A stretch of DNA of 64,000 bases, taken from assembly GCA_000963575.1 (NCBI GenBank), contig CP011077.1, positions 248,001 to 312,000 on the forward strand, in the 5' to 3' direction. Below, one piece after another: positions 16,980-25,631 of the stretch. This stretch comes from Klebsiella michiganensis (GTDB lineage Bacteria; Pseudomonadota; Gammaproteobacteria; Enterobacterales; Enterobacteriaceae). The position numbers were made by a program, and so were the translations under genes. Numbering within the stretch: the first letter of the stretch is position 1; every line of letters starts with the position of its first letter. The notes beneath the pieces were generated by a model that made no database searches, was not told the DNA's origin, and was given only the letters and a program-made list of their open reading frames with translations.

Positions 16980-18214
16980 TTACAAAGAAGCCTGGTGACG
17001 GAGGGGGCGAAATGCCTTCCACAGTTCACAGGCAAAGATCTCCGGTTGTTCGAACGCCGCGAAATGACCGCCTTTTTCGACTTTGTTCCAGTAGAACAAA
17101 TTGCTCCAGGCCGCTTCAGCCCAGGCTCGCGGGGGGATAAAGGTTTCAGCCGGGAAAAGGCTGGCCCCCATTGGTATGCTTATCCTTTCTACGCCTGAAC
17201 GGGCGGCAGAGAAAAAATCCGCGCCGCGGATCGTGCTGCCAACGCCTTCCCAGTAGAGCCGGGCGCTGGATACGCCGGTGCCGGTAAACCAGTAAAGGGA
17301 GATGTCATCCAACATCTTTTCCCGGCTGAGCGCATCCTCAGGCTTGCCGCGGTTATCGGTCCATTCTTTGAACTTCTCATACATCCAGATGGCGAGCGCG
17401 ACAGGTGAATCACTTAGCGCGTAGCCGATGGTTTGCGGGCGAGTGTTCATCAGGTTGGCGTAGCCTGCTTTATTTGACACGAATAATTCAATGGCCGCCA
17501 GCGCGTTGCTTTCCTCTTCCGTCGGCTGCTCCGGGAGAATGGCCGGTACGACCATCGGCAGGTTTACATGAGCCGCCAGTAGCCCGGCAGGTGCCTGGCC
17601 GGCCAGCGCGGTAGTGATTGCTGCTCCCAGTCTCCACCCTGTGCGACCCAGTGCTTATACCCCAGTCGCTCAGTCATCAGGGTGGTCCATGCACGCGCAA
17701 TGCGGCCCGGATTCCAGCCTGTTTCCGTTGGCTTGTCTGAAAATCCGTAACCCGGAATCGCCGGTATCACAACGTGGAAAGCATCATCCGCCGTACCACC
17801 AAAGCGGGTTGGATCGGTTAAACGGTCAATGACCTCAAGAAACTCAATGACCGAGCCTGGCCAGCCGTGCGTGAGCAGGATAGGCGTGGCGTCTTTGTGT
17901 GGGGAGCGGGCATGAATGAAGTAGATCCCCACGCCGTCGATTTTTGTGCGGAATTGCGGGTAACTGTTTAACCGGGCTTCAAGCTTGCGCCAGTCGTAGT
18001 GATGCAGCCAGTCGTGAATCAAAGATTTTGCCGCATCGAGCGGCACGCCTTGCGACCAGTCCTCTACGATTTCCTGTTCCGGCCAGCGCACGCCGCTGAG
18101 GCGCTGGTGCAGGTCTTCAATTGCGCTTTCCGGGATATGCAGGTGAAAGGGAGTGACGGCTTCCGTCGCCGCTGGCAACGTGAAGTGTTCGACTGAATGG
18201 ATAATGCGGGACAT
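16980..18214 (-). pseudogene. Epoxide hydrolase (alpha/beta-hydrolase), single-base frameshift
   Basis: Two minus-strand frames join to one microsomal-type epoxide hydrolase. The N-terminal half (from ATG 18214) has the EHN domain, LLTHGWPGS oxyanion region and IPGYGFSDKP; the second frame supplies the C-terminal half with RPQTIGYALSDSPVALA and the EKGGHFAAFEQPE histidine region. The frame breaks right at the nucleophile motif QGGDW. A G run in the coding strand (CCC at 17626-17628 on plus) is one base short; adding a G restores QGGDWGAAITTALAGQAPAG. Either a real inactivation or a sequencing error. Confidence 0.85.
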
Positions 18215-18273
18215 GCTTAACTCCAGGAGTGAGCCCGCCCTGTGAGGCGGGAAGGTAAACGACAAATTACTAT

Positions 18274-18342
18274 TTGTAGCGACCGATACAAAATATCCTG
18301 GCGTGAACGCGGGCGTCAATAAAGTTGTAGCAATTGCTACAA
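18274..18342. promoter_or_regulatory. Paired TetR-type operators
   Basis: 18325-18342 is a perfect 18-bp palindrome TTGTAGCAATTGCTACAA, and 18274-18291 is the looser copy TTGTAGCGACCGATACAA, with centres 51 bp apart. They lie between the divergent hydrolase and TetR genes, the usual place for autoregulated TetR control. Confidence 0.65.
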
Positions 18343-18359
18343 TTGCTATACTGCGGCCT

Positions 18360-18947
18360 ATGACGAGAAAAATTAACTTTGACTACGAGCAGGCGCTGGA
18401 TCGTGCCACGGCGCTTTTCTGGCAGCGGGGCTACGCTGAGACTGGCCTGCGCGATCTTCTGAAAGCGATGGAGATTGGTGAAGGGTCGTTTTACAACACG
18501 CTAAAAAGCAAAAAAAACCTCTATTTGCTGTGCGTCGATCGCTATGAAGAGCGAATCGTTCAGCGACGCATGGACGCGCTGCGCAGCGCCTCCACGGCGG
18601 CTGAAGGAATACGAGCGTTCTTTACTGAGGTGCTAAACACCCTGGATGACCCAACAACGTCTTCGCCGCTTTGTATGGTTGCCGCGATGGTCAGCGATGA
18701 GGTGCTGTCTCAACCTGAGTTGGCCGAGCGTGCAAAAGATGGGTTAGCCAAAGTGCAGGACGCCATTTGCCTGCGTCTCAGCAAAGACGAGGCGTGGGGA
18801 AATCAGCCTGAGGCTTTGGATCCGCAGGAAACGGCGGCGATTATCACAACCTGGCTGCAGGGGCTGTGGCGTATGGCGCTGATGGATTATCAGCGACCCG
18901 TCTTTGAGCGACGGATCGCCACTTTTTTGAAGGCCCTGGGTTTATAG
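18360..18947 (+). CDS. TetR/AcrR family transcriptional regulator
   Basis: 195 residues from the ATG at 18360 (MTRKINFDYEQALDRATALF). The HTH GLRDLLKAMEIGEGSFYNTL with the following KKNLY is classic TetR; the C-terminal domain resembles the TetR_C_16 type with a WLQGLWRMAL helix. An in-frame ATG at 18303 would place the operator palindromes inside the gene, so the later start is preferred. Divergent from the hydrolase pseudogene and convergent with the GST gene (6-bp overlap). Probable repressor of the hydrolase. Confidence 0.85.
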   Translation: MTRKINFDYEQALDRATALFWQRGYAETGLRDLLKAMEIGEGSFYNTLKSKKNLYLLCVDRYEERIVQRRMDALRSASTAAEGIRAFFTEVLNTLDDPTTSSPLCMVAAMVSDEVLSQPELAERAKDGLAKVQDAICLRLSKDEAWGNQPEALDPQETAAIITTWLQGLWRMALMDYQRPVFERRIATFLKALGL

Positions 18948-19544
18948 GCCTTCCGCTTTCATGGCCGCCTGAACCTGTGGGCGGCTCGCAATGCGCTGAG
19001 ACCACGCCTGCAAATGGGTAAACTCGCTAAGATCGAGCCCGGCATGCTGCGCCCAGCCTACCGTCGTAAACAAATAGGCATCCACGACCGAAAATGTTTC
19101 ACCCATGGTATAAAAGCCATGTTTAAGCTGCCGATCTACCCACCGATAGCGCTTCAGTAATTGCTGCCGGGCGACGGGTTTATACGCTTCTGGGGTTGTG
19201 GGCGTAAACAGTGGAGCAAAGCTTTTATGTATTTCAGTGGCTATAAAATTCAGCCACTCCTGTGCCTGATAGCGCGCAAAGGTGCCGGCCGGGGGAATGA
19301 GCTCTTTTTCCTGTGCCAGATCGGCCAGATACTGAATAATCGCCGCCCCTTCGCGTAATGTTTGCCCGTTATCCAGCACTAACAAAGGTACGTACCCCAG
19401 CGGATTAATGCTGTAGAAATCGTCGCCACTCTGCGTCGTATGGCTTTTGAGGTCGACCCTTATCATTTCGCAGGCAATGCCTGACTCAAGGGCCACAATA
19501 TGGGGAGAAAGCGAGCAATCTCCCGGGCTGTAGTAAAGCTTCAT
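18942..19544 (-). CDS. Beta-class glutathione S-transferase
   Basis: 200 residues, aligned throughout with E. coli GstA. The beta-class catalytic Cys10 (SPGDCSLS) and His106 (EIHKSFAPLF) are both present, as is NPLGYVPLL of the thioredoxin-fold domain. It conjugates or reduces electrophiles with glutathione in the cytoplasm. It is probably a paralogue of chromosomal gstA rather than that gene, since it sits next to a hydrolase and an aldehyde dehydrogenase in a xenobiotic-like neighbourhood. Confidence 0.85.
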   Translation of the reverse strand: MKLYYSPGDCSLSPHIVALESGIACEMIRVDLKSHTTQSGDDFYSINPLGYVPLLVLDNGQTLREGAAIIQYLADLAQEKELIPPAGTFARYQAQEWLNFIATEIHKSFAPLFTPTTPEAYKPVARQQLLKRYRWVDRQLKHGFYTMGETFSVVDAYLFTTVGWAQHAGLDLSEFTHLQAWSQRIASRPQVQAAMKAEGL

Positions 19545-19565
19545 CGTTTTTTTCCCGGTAGCGAA

Positions 19566-19591
19566 GAAAACGGGCGCGCTCAGGCGCCCGC
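19566..19591 (-). terminator. Rho-independent terminator after the aldehyde dehydrogenase
   Basis: The 7-bp stem CGGGCGC / GCGCCCG with a 6-nt loop is followed on the minus strand by TTTTC. It sits 5 bp beyond the dehydrogenase stop and 22 bp before the GST start. Confidence 0.7.
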
Positions 19592-19595
19592 TCTT

Positions 19596-21035
19596 TTAGG
19601 CGTGAGTGATGGAGATCGAGCGAATATTGAGGTACGCCTCTACGGCTTCCGGACCGCCTTCTGTGCCATAGCCCGAGTCTTTTACGCCGCCAAACGGCAG
19701 CTCTGCTGATGGCGTCATCGGCTGGTTCACCCACAGCATGCCGGTTTCAATGCGCTGCGAAAGCTGGTGGATGGTTTTGGCCGAGCGTGAAAATGCATAG
19801 GCAGCCAGACCGTAATCCAGACGGTTAGCTTCGCTGATGGCTTCTTCCAGGTCCGTAAAGCCGCGAATTAACGCGACCGGACCGAAAGGCTCTTCGTTAA
19901 AAATACGCGCGTCGAGAGGCACATCATCCAGCACCGTTGGCGCGTAGAAGTTGCCTTCCTGGCCGATTCGTTTGCCGCCCGTCAGCAGTTTTGCGCCTTT
20001 AGCTATCGCCTCTTCAACCAACGTTTCAATAGCCGTTACGCGGCGTGCGTTAGCGAGGGGGCCAATCTGAGTGGCATTATCCAGGCCGCTGCCGGGCCGT
20101 AATTCTTCTGCCCAGCGAACCAGCCCGGCGGTGAAAGCCGCCCGAACGTTTTCATGCACCAGGAAGCGGGTAGGAGAGATACAGGTTTGCCCGGCGTTGC
20201 GGAACTTCGCCGTGCCCAACGCCCGGATAGCCAGCTCAATGTCGGCGTCTTCGGCGATGATAACTGGCGCATGGCCGCCCAGTTCCATAGTGACACGTTT
20301 CATATGCTGCCCTGCCAGGCCGGCCAGCTGTTTACCTACCGGGGTTGAACCGGTAAACGTGACTTTGCGTACAGCCGGATGTGGGATTAGATAACCCGAG
20401 ATTTCTGCCGGGTTGCCGTAAACCAGATTGGCAACACCCGCAGGCACGCCTGCGTCCGCAAGTGCCCGGAACAGCTCTGCCGGGCTTGCCGGGGTTTCTT
20501 CCGGGGCTTTGACGATAATTGAGCAGCCTGCCGCCAGGGCCGCAGCAAGCTTCAGAACGACCTGGTTAAGCGGGAAGTTCCAGGGGGTAAAGGCGGCCAC
20601 TACGCCCACCGGATCTTTAACGACGAGCTGCTGAACGGCGGCATCCCGGGAAGGAACAATGCGCCCGTAGACACGCACGCCTTCATCAGCAAACCATTCG
20701 ATGATCTCTGCCGCAGCATGAGCCTCAAAGCGTGATTCGGACAGTGGTTTGCCCTGTTCCTGGGTGATGAGTGACGCAATAGATTCGGCTCGCTCACGAA
20801 TCAACTGCGCGGCGCGACGCAGAATCACGCCGCGCTCGATGGCCGGAATATTGCGCCAGGTCTCAAACCCTTGCTGGGCTGAAACCAGCGCGTCATCCAG
20901 ATCCTGTCGGGTGGCGTGAGCCACCTGGCCTAGTCGCTGACCGTTTGCCGGATTAATCACGGGCAGCGCGTTGCCATCGGCGGCGTCACGCCACTGGCCA
21001 TGAATAAACAGTCGAGTCGTTGTAGGGTATTGCAT
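19596..21035 (-). CDS. NAD(P)-dependent aldehyde dehydrogenase, succinate-semialdehyde type
   Basis: 479-residue aldehyde dehydrogenase with Asn153 in PWNFP, Glu251 in MELGGHAP and the nucleophile Cys285 in GQTCISPTR. The sequence is closest in style to the GabD/succinate-semialdehyde and lactaldehyde dehydrogenase branch; the exact aldehyde cannot be read from it. It lies downstream of, and in the same direction as, a LysR gene. A terminator follows its stop. Confidence 0.85.
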   Translation of the reverse strand: MQYPTTTRLFIHGQWRDAADGNALPVINPANGQRLGQVAHATRQDLDDALVSAQQGFETWRNIPAIERGVILRRAAQLIRERAESIASLITQEQGKPLSESRFEAHAAAEIIEWFADEGVRVYGRIVPSRDAAVQQLVVKDPVGVVAAFTPWNFPLNQVVLKLAAALAAGCSIIVKAPEETPASPAELFRALADAGVPAGVANLVYGNPAEISGYLIPHPAVRKVTFTGSTPVGKQLAGLAGQHMKRVTMELGGHAPVIIAEDADIELAIRALGTAKFRNAGQTCISPTRFLVHENVRAAFTAGLVRWAEELRPGSGLDNATQIGPLANARRVTAIETLVEEAIAKGAKLLTGGKRIGQEGNFYAPTVLDDVPLDARIFNEEPFGPVALIRGFTDLEEAISEANRLDYGLAAYAFSRSAKTIHQLSQRIETGMLWVNQPMTPSAELPFGGVKDSGYGTEGGPEAVEAYLNIRSISITHA

Positions 21036-21158
21036 GCGGTTTTCCTCATTTTTAAGAGCTATACGGCTAGCTCAATGGCGAGAATTACAGCACTGCAAGA
21101 AAGGCGCAGGTAGACAGGGGCAGGGAATAGCGCTTATTCCCTATGGGAATAGGAGAGG

Positions 21159-22064
21159 TCAGGACTTCTCTGGCGATGGTTTGCCGAAAACGCGTGCCTC
21201 AACGAAAGAGATAAAAGCTTTGGACTTAGCGCTTGCCGCCCGGCCCGCCGGGGAGACGGCCCAGAGATCAATCGGTGGCAGCGTCCAGTCGGTTAAGACC
21301 GCCTGAATTTCACCGGATGCAAGTTCGCGGCGGAACATCCATTCAGACATGACCGAAAGCCCGATCCCTGATAGCACCGCTTCCCGGACGGCTTCCATGC
21401 CGGTCGTGCGTAACCGCCCCTGAACCGTGACGGGAACGCGCTGCTTGCCCTGACGAAACTCCCAGCTTGAGCCACCCCCGCGTAGATCGTAAATCACGGC
21501 CTGATGGTTAAGTAAATCCTGCGGCATCTGCGGCAGGCCGCTGCGGGAGAAATACGCCGGCGTGCCCATCACCAGGCGGGGGTTTTGCCCCAGCCGCCTT
21601 GCGGTGAGCGATGAGTCGGCCTGAGCCCCCATGCGTAAAGCGACGTCAATGCCCCCTTCGACTAAATCGATGTTGCGATCCTCAAGGAACATATCGACAT
21701 CCAGTGCCGGATGCTCTGCCAGGAAGTCGGCAAGGTGCGGCATGATATGCAGCCGCACAAATGTCACCGGTCCGCTAACCCGCAGCCGGCCCGTCAGCGT
21801 TGCGCTTAACCCGCGTGTGGAGGTGACGGCCTCATCCGCAGCGCTGAGCGTGCGCCGGGCATGTTCGTAAAAGTTACTCCCCGCTTCCGTAGGGGTAAGT
21901 CCATGCGTTGAGCGTAATAAAAGCCGAACGCCAAGCTGACGCTCTAGCTGAGCAATGGTTTTTGAGATTGCAGGCTGACCAATGCGCAGCCGCCTGGCCG
22001 CAGCAGAAAAGGAACCGGTATCAACGACCTGAACGTAGGTTTCCATAGCTGAAAGCAGATGCAT
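21159..22064 (-). CDS. LysR family transcriptional regulator
   Basis: 301 residues: winged HTH FSAAARRLRIGQPAISKTIAQLE at residues 18-40 (the helix-turn-helix of the CrgA/DmlR-like branch), then the periplasmic-binding-like effector domain with RLRVSGPVTF. Same strand as the aldehyde dehydrogenase, 123 bp upstream of it, so it may control that gene. No divergent partner lies directly upstream; the glycosyltransferase at 22355 faces away across 290 bp in which I see no other feature. Confidence 0.88.
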   Translation of the reverse strand: MHLLSAMETYVQVVDTGSFSAAARRLRIGQPAISKTIAQLERQLGVRLLLRSTHGLTPTEAGSNFYEHARRTLSAADEAVTSTRGLSATLTGRLRVSGPVTFVRLHIMPHLADFLAEHPALDVDMFLEDRNIDLVEGGIDVALRMGAQADSSLTARRLGQNPRLVMGTPAYFSRSGLPQMPQDLLNHQAVIYDLRGGGSSWEFRQGKQRVPVTVQGRLRTTGMEAVREAVLSGIGLSVMSEWMFRRELASGEIQAVLTDWTLPPIDLWAVSPAGRAASAKSKAFISFVEARVFGKPSPEKS

Positions 22065-22354
22065 GACTATTCCCCGGAAGAATGACTACCGGTAGCTTAC
22101 TCTTGATAGACAACCGCTGGCTATGATTACCGCAGGCAATGCGGTTTGACGGTCCGCGAGCTGCGAACCTTACTATTTCATCAACCCACTACAAATAGTT
22201 GCCGTGGATTGATGAAAGGCGAATGCCGTTTATTTGCGGTTGTGTTGGCTCTTTGTAATGTCTTGCTGCGGGGAAATACCAATATCCCGACCGTGTTTCC
22301 GATGAGAAATATCCAGAAACAATAAGCCAAGTCATGTAAAGGAGTCATGTTTAT

Positions 22355-24034
22355 ATGTTGCAGCGCAAGGACGGGAAAATACTGCTTTTTTTTATTGGTT
22401 TCCTTATTGTTTATCTGCTGCCGGGAATATATGGGCATACGCCGTGGAAACAGGATGAAAACTATACCTTCGGCGTGATTCAAACCATGTATGAAACGGG
22501 CAATTGGTTAGTGCCTGTAAACGCCGGCGAGCCGTTTATGGAAAAGCCGCCGCTTTATTACTGGACGGCTACGCTGATGGCGCATTTATTTTCCGGTGTC
22601 ATGCCGCTCCATGACGCCGCCCGAACCGCAACGCTATTGTTTTCTGTCATTAATTTTTCCTTTTTTATTCTGCTGGCGAGAAGAGTGTTCCGCGGTGAAA
22701 ACCTGGCGGATTATCGAATTTGGCTGGCATTCGCCGTTTATGTCAGCGCGCCGGGCATCTTGCGCCATAGTCATGATATGTTCAGCGATACGGCCCTCAC
22801 CGCGGGCGCAACCGTGGCGCTGTACGGTATTGTTGGGTTGAACCGTCAGGAAAAAGTCGCTGCTTCAGCGGTATGGCTTTGCCTGGGCACGGCAGGTACT
22901 CTGCTATCCAAAGGCGTGTTTATTCCCGGGGTGCTCTGGATAACACTATTTTTGAGTCCTCTATTTTTCGCGCAATGCCGGAGCAAAGTATTTTGGTATC
23001 CCGTTATTTGTGCTGGGGCGGTTTCATGTATTTTTATTCTTCCCTGGCCGGTTCTGCTTTATAGCAAACATCCCGACCTTTTTATGGTGTGGTTTTGGGA
23101 AAATAATATTGGCCGTTTTTTGGGTTTTTCTGTTGCTAAACTGGGTGCTAAAGCAAGCCTGATGCGAGTGCCTGAGGCCGTTGTGCTTTTTGCTCTGCCA
23201 TCCGGCATTTTGGCGACGTTTTATTTTCTGCGCCATCCTCTAAAGCGACTTAAGAATCAGGATGAATATGCCATTACTATTTTCCCTTTGTTAGGGGTGA
23301 TTATTCTGCAGATGTCGGCCACCAGCCGTGCTTTATATTTGATGCCCTTTGTTGCCCCTATGGCCATATTAGGCTCTCAGCTTCTGCCGGTAATAAAAGA
23401 AAAAGCGCTGCATTATTTCTCCTGTTTTGCCGTTGCGCTATGGTCAGTTTTGCTGGCGGTGGTTTGGGGTATTTACCTTCTCAAGGTGAGTGGCGATAAA
23501 AAAGGGTGGCTGACCCCGTTTGAACACTGGCTGCCGACGAGCTATGAGCTGCATTTATCCTGGCCGTTATTTGTGTTTGCCCTGGCCGTCACCGCGCTGT
23601 GGATCTGTCGGGGGCGTTTATGTTTGGCGCTGAATCCGGCATTGCGTGCGGCATTCAGTTGGGGATTAGGTGTGACCGTTGTCTGGAGCGTGGCGTTTAC
23701 GTTGATGGTGGGCTGGTTCGACTACAGCAAAGGCTACGAAGGGGTGTTTAAGGATCTCAAAAGCCATCTTGCGGGGCAGTATCTGGCGAATGATTGCATG
23801 GCCTCTTACCGGCTGGGGGAATCGGAAGCACCGATGCTCTATTATTTTGCCGGGATCCTGCATCAGCCACAAAAGACTTTCAGCAAACCTGATCGCTGCC
23901 GCTGGCTGATTGTGCTCGGCGACAAGCTGCAGCCTGCGCCGAAGGGGATGGGCTTTTTCTGGGAAGATAACCGCCCTGGTGAAAAGCGCAACAACCTGGT
24001 GGTTTATCGGGATCTCCAGGGGAATAACGACTAA
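22355..24034 (+). CDS. ArnT-like membrane glycosyltransferase (GT39/GT83 family)
   Basis: 559-residue integral membrane protein. After the first helix it has WKQDENYTFG and then GEPFMEKPPLYYW, the acidic motif and KPPLYYW loop of polyprenyl-phosphate sugar transferases such as ArnT. About 11-12 membrane helices follow and a soluble C-terminal domain from about 455. It probably moves a lipid-linked sugar to an envelope acceptor in the periplasm. It stands alone without arn genes, so the sugar and acceptor are unknown. GGAG at 22341-22344 precedes the ATG by 10 bases. Confidence 0.8.
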   Translation: MLQRKDGKILLFFIGFLIVYLLPGIYGHTPWKQDENYTFGVIQTMYETGNWLVPVNAGEPFMEKPPLYYWTATLMAHLFSGVMPLHDAARTATLLFSVINFSFFILLARRVFRGENLADYRIWLAFAVYVSAPGILRHSHDMFSDTALTAGATVALYGIVGLNRQEKVAASAVWLCLGTAGTLLSKGVFIPGVLWITLFLSPLFFAQCRSKVFWYPVICAGAVSCIFILPWPVLLYSKHPDLFMVWFWENNIGRFLGFSVAKLGAKASLMRVPEAVVLFALPSGILATFYFLRHPLKRLKNQDEYAITIFPLLGVIILQMSATSRALYLMPFVAPMAILGSQLLPVIKEKALHYFSCFAVALWSVLLAVVWGIYLLKVSGDKKGWLTPFEHWLPTSYELHLSWPLFVFALAVTALWICRGRLCLALNPALRAAFSWGLGVTVVWSVAFTLMVGWFDYSKGYEGVFKDLKSHLAGQYLANDCMASYRLGESEAPMLYYFAGILHQPQKTFSKPDRCRWLIVLGDKLQPAPKGMGFFWEDNRPGEKRNNLVVYRDLQGNND

Positions 24035-24055
24035 AAAACCCAGCCTGGCTGGGTT
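24033..24055 (-). terminator. Terminator between convergent glycosyltransferase and DUF1330 genes
   Basis: Stem CCCAGCC / GGCTGGG with a very short loop, flanked on the plus strand by six A's before it, giving a T run in the minus direction. It best serves the DUF1330 gene and may work weakly for the glycosyltransferase. Confidence 0.7.
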
Positions 24056-24063
24056 CACAAGAC

Positions 24064-24357
24064 TCAGCCAGGCAGGCCCTCAACGATGGTGATCATCGCT
24101 TCTGCAACGCTGGCCCTTTCCTGACGAGCGCGCTGGTATTCAGGCGAGTGATAGCAGGCCAGCGCCGTCTCCATATCGGCAAACTCAATCACTACGTGCC
24201 GGGTGAAAGCCGCATCGCCTTCTACAACTTCCGCTTTGCCACCCCGGGCCAGGAAGCGGGCGTTATAGCGCGTAAATGCCGCCGGGGATAAATCGATATA
24301 GCTTTGGTACTGCTTAGGGTTGTGAACGGTGACGTGGGCAATCCAGTATGCGGCCAT
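24064..24357 (-). CDS. DUF1330 family protein
   Basis: 97 residues with the ferredoxin-like, dimeric alpha/beta-barrel pattern of DUF1330: AAYWIAHVTVHNP at the start, then ARGGKAEVVEG and VVIEFADMETALACYHSPEYQ. These small cytoplasmic proteins have no established reaction. It is monocistronic, between two convergent or divergent neighbours, with its own terminator. Confidence 0.85.
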   Translation of the reverse strand: MAAYWIAHVTVHNPKQYQSYIDLSPAAFTRYNARFLARGGKAEVVEGDAAFTRHVVIEFADMETALACYHSPEYQRARQERASVAEAMITIVEGLPG

Positions 24358-24471
24358 GCTTTGCTCCTGTAAGGATGAGTCTGTTTGTCAGCCAATCTAA
24401 CATAGCGGTGAATGGCCGTGTTGCCGGAAAGAGGCGGCATGTCGGGGGCCCAATCACCCAATTCGACGTTG

Positions 24472-24533
24472 TACATTTCATTACACGCCGATACCAATCA
24501 CTCACTGAAGAGTTTGTGCCACACGCCTATAGT
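24472..24533 (+). promoter_or_regulatory. asr promoter with RstA box
   Basis: TACATTTCATTACA at 24472-24485 matches 13 of 14 positions of the RstA box TACATNTNGTTACA that activates asr in E. coli and Salmonella. A -10 TATAGT lies at 24528-24533 with a weak -35 CTGAAG at 24505-24510, as expected for an activator-dependent promoter. Confidence 0.75.
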
Positions 24534-24589
24534 TCATTTCAACGGCCCCGCAGTGGGGTAAACACGAAAACAAATTCGAGGATGTCGAA

Positions 24590-25123
24590 ATGAAAAAAGT
24601 ATTAGCTCTGGTTGTTGCCGCTGCTATGGGTCTGTCTTCCGCCGCTTTCGCTGCTGACACTACCGCTACTGCACCAGCTGCTGCGCCGGCCACTACCGCC
24701 GCTGCACCTGCTGCTAAAGCTCCAGCTGCAAAAGTAACGCACCATAAGAAACACAAAAAAGCTGCCGCTCAGAAAGCACAGGCCGCTAAAAAGCACCACA
24801 AAAAAGCCGCTAAGCCAGCCACCGAGCAGAAAGCTCAGGCTGCTAAAAAGCACCACAAAAAAGCAGTAAAACCAGCTGCGCAGAAGGCTCAGGCTGCTAA
24901 AAAGCACCACAAAAAAGCAGTAAAACCAGCTGCACAGAAGGCTCAGGCTGCTAAAAAGCATCACAAAAAAGCAGTAAAACCAGCTGCACAGAAGGCTCAG
25001 GCTGCTAAAAAGCATCACAAAAAAGCAGTAAAACCTGTTGCCCAGAAAGCGCAGGCTGCTAAAAAACATGTGAAAAAACATCACAAAGCTGCTGCAAAAC
25101 CAGCCGTGAAGCCAGCAGCATAA
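24590..25123 (+). CDS. asr: Acid shock protein precursor
   Basis: 177-residue exported basic protein. The signal peptide MKKVLALVVAAAMGLSSAAFA is that of Asr. An Ala/Pro/Thr segment follows, then Lys/His-rich repeats. Asr is induced at low pH and acts in the periplasm as a proton-buffering, intrinsically disordered chaperone-like protein. E. coli Asr has 102 residues; this one is longer because an 18-residue unit (QKAQAAKKHHKKAVKPAA) is repeated about six times. GAGG lies about 8 bases before the ATG. It is followed by a terminator and the small gene ydgU. Confidence 0.93.
   Translation: MKKVLALVVAAAMGLSSAAFAADTTATAPAAAPATTAAAPAAKAPAAKVTHHKKHKKAAAQKAQAAKKHHKKAAKPATEQKAQAAKKHHKKAVKPAAQKAQAAKKHHKKAVKPAAQKAQAAKKHHKKAVKPAAQKAQAAKKHHKKAVKPVAQKAQAAKKHVKKHHKAAAKPAVKPAA
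24770..25096 (+). repeat. 54-bp intragenic tandem repeats in asr
   Basis: The units begin at residues 61, 80, 98, 116, 134 and 152, spaced 19, 18, 18, 18 and 18 residues. The middle copies are almost identical at DNA level, including synonymous positions, which points to recent slippage or recombination. The last copy is degenerate. Confidence 0.9.
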
Positions 25124-25162
25124 GTTTAACGGGGCAATCCCGCTAGCTTGAAGCGTTAACAC

Positions 25163-25188
25163 AAACACCCGGCTTGCCGGGTGTTTCT
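25163..25188 (+). terminator. asr terminator
   Basis: ACACCCGGC / GCCGGGTGT stem with a 2-nt loop followed by TTTCTTTC, 40 bp after the asr stop. ydgU starts 16 bp later, so ydgU is probably expressed by read-through. Confidence 0.85.
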
Positions 25189-25204
25189 TTCTGGAGTTCA
25201 GATA

Positions 25205-25288
25205 ATGTTGCGACGCTACAGTTTCGAATTAATCCTCACCGTGCTGCTGACCTGCGGCCTGATCACGCTGAATTTCTGGCTTCAGTAG
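25205..25288 (+). CDS. ydgU: Small membrane protein, YdgU-like
   Basis: 27-residue frame MLRRYSFELILTVLLTCGLI plus TLNFWLQ, with GGAG about 7 bases before the ATG. A short basic N terminus followed by one hydrophobic helix makes a single-span inner-membrane miniprotein. E. coli has ydgU, also 27 residues, directly after asr, so position, size and topology agree. Function is unknown. Confidence 0.75.
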   Translation: MLRRYSFELILTVLLTCGLITLNFWLQ

Positions 25289-25468
25289 ATTGCGTTCTTC
25301 CTGGGTTCGTAAGAGCTACTAGTCCCTGCTTTACTCAAAAATACAGGCCAGCGCCCCGGTTTGAACATCGTGCGTAATATGCAGGGGTGTATTTATTGGG
25401 CTGTGGAAGAAGCGCTGGAAGAGGGCGCCTCTGTCCCGCGCGGCACCGGTTATTTTTAGTCTGTTACA
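25289..25468. other. Short gene-free stretch next to the tRNA
   Basis: No convincing gene. A plus-strand frame ends VEEALEEGASVPRGTGYF before TAG near 25459 but has no ribosome site or recognisable family; it could be a decayed end of a gene lost next to the tRNA. Confidence 0.3.
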
Positions 25469-25631
25469 GAGGCCGTATCGCCAAAAGCAAAAAAACCGCC
25501 ATAGGCGGGTTCTTCTAAAGAGCGGTGCCCGGACTCGGCCAAAAACGTCAGTTCGATGGAGAGGCCGTATCGCCAAAAGCAAAAAACCAGCCCGTAGGCT
25601 GGTTCTTCTAAATAGTGGTGCCCGGACTCGG
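25469..25631 (-). repeat. Tandem duplication of the pheU 3' end and terminator
   Basis: GAGGCCGTATCGCCAAAAGC, a terminator hairpin, TTCTTCTAAA and GGTGCCCGGACTCGG occur at 25469-25538 and again at 25561-25631, 92-93 bp apart. The second copy includes the true tRNA 3' end; the first keeps only the last 15 nt of the tRNA. The hairpin arms differ (ACCGCC...GGCGGG against ACCAGCC...GGCTGG) while flanks are conserved. Confidence 0.85.
25585..25604 (-). terminator. pheU terminator
   Basis: AACCAGCC-CGTA-GGCTGGTT followed on the minus strand by TTTT, 11 bp beyond the CCA end of the tRNA. Confidence 0.85.

Noticed and set aside
16780..17022. Minus-strand 80-codon frame between the heme operon and the hydrolase
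   Set aside because: No ribosome site or conserved features; overlaps the hydrolase end in another frame.
24602..25168. Long minus-strand open frame opposite asr, rich in Phe, Leu and Ser
   Set aside because: It is the antisense of the Lys/His/Ala repeats; low-complexity composition with no ribosome site.
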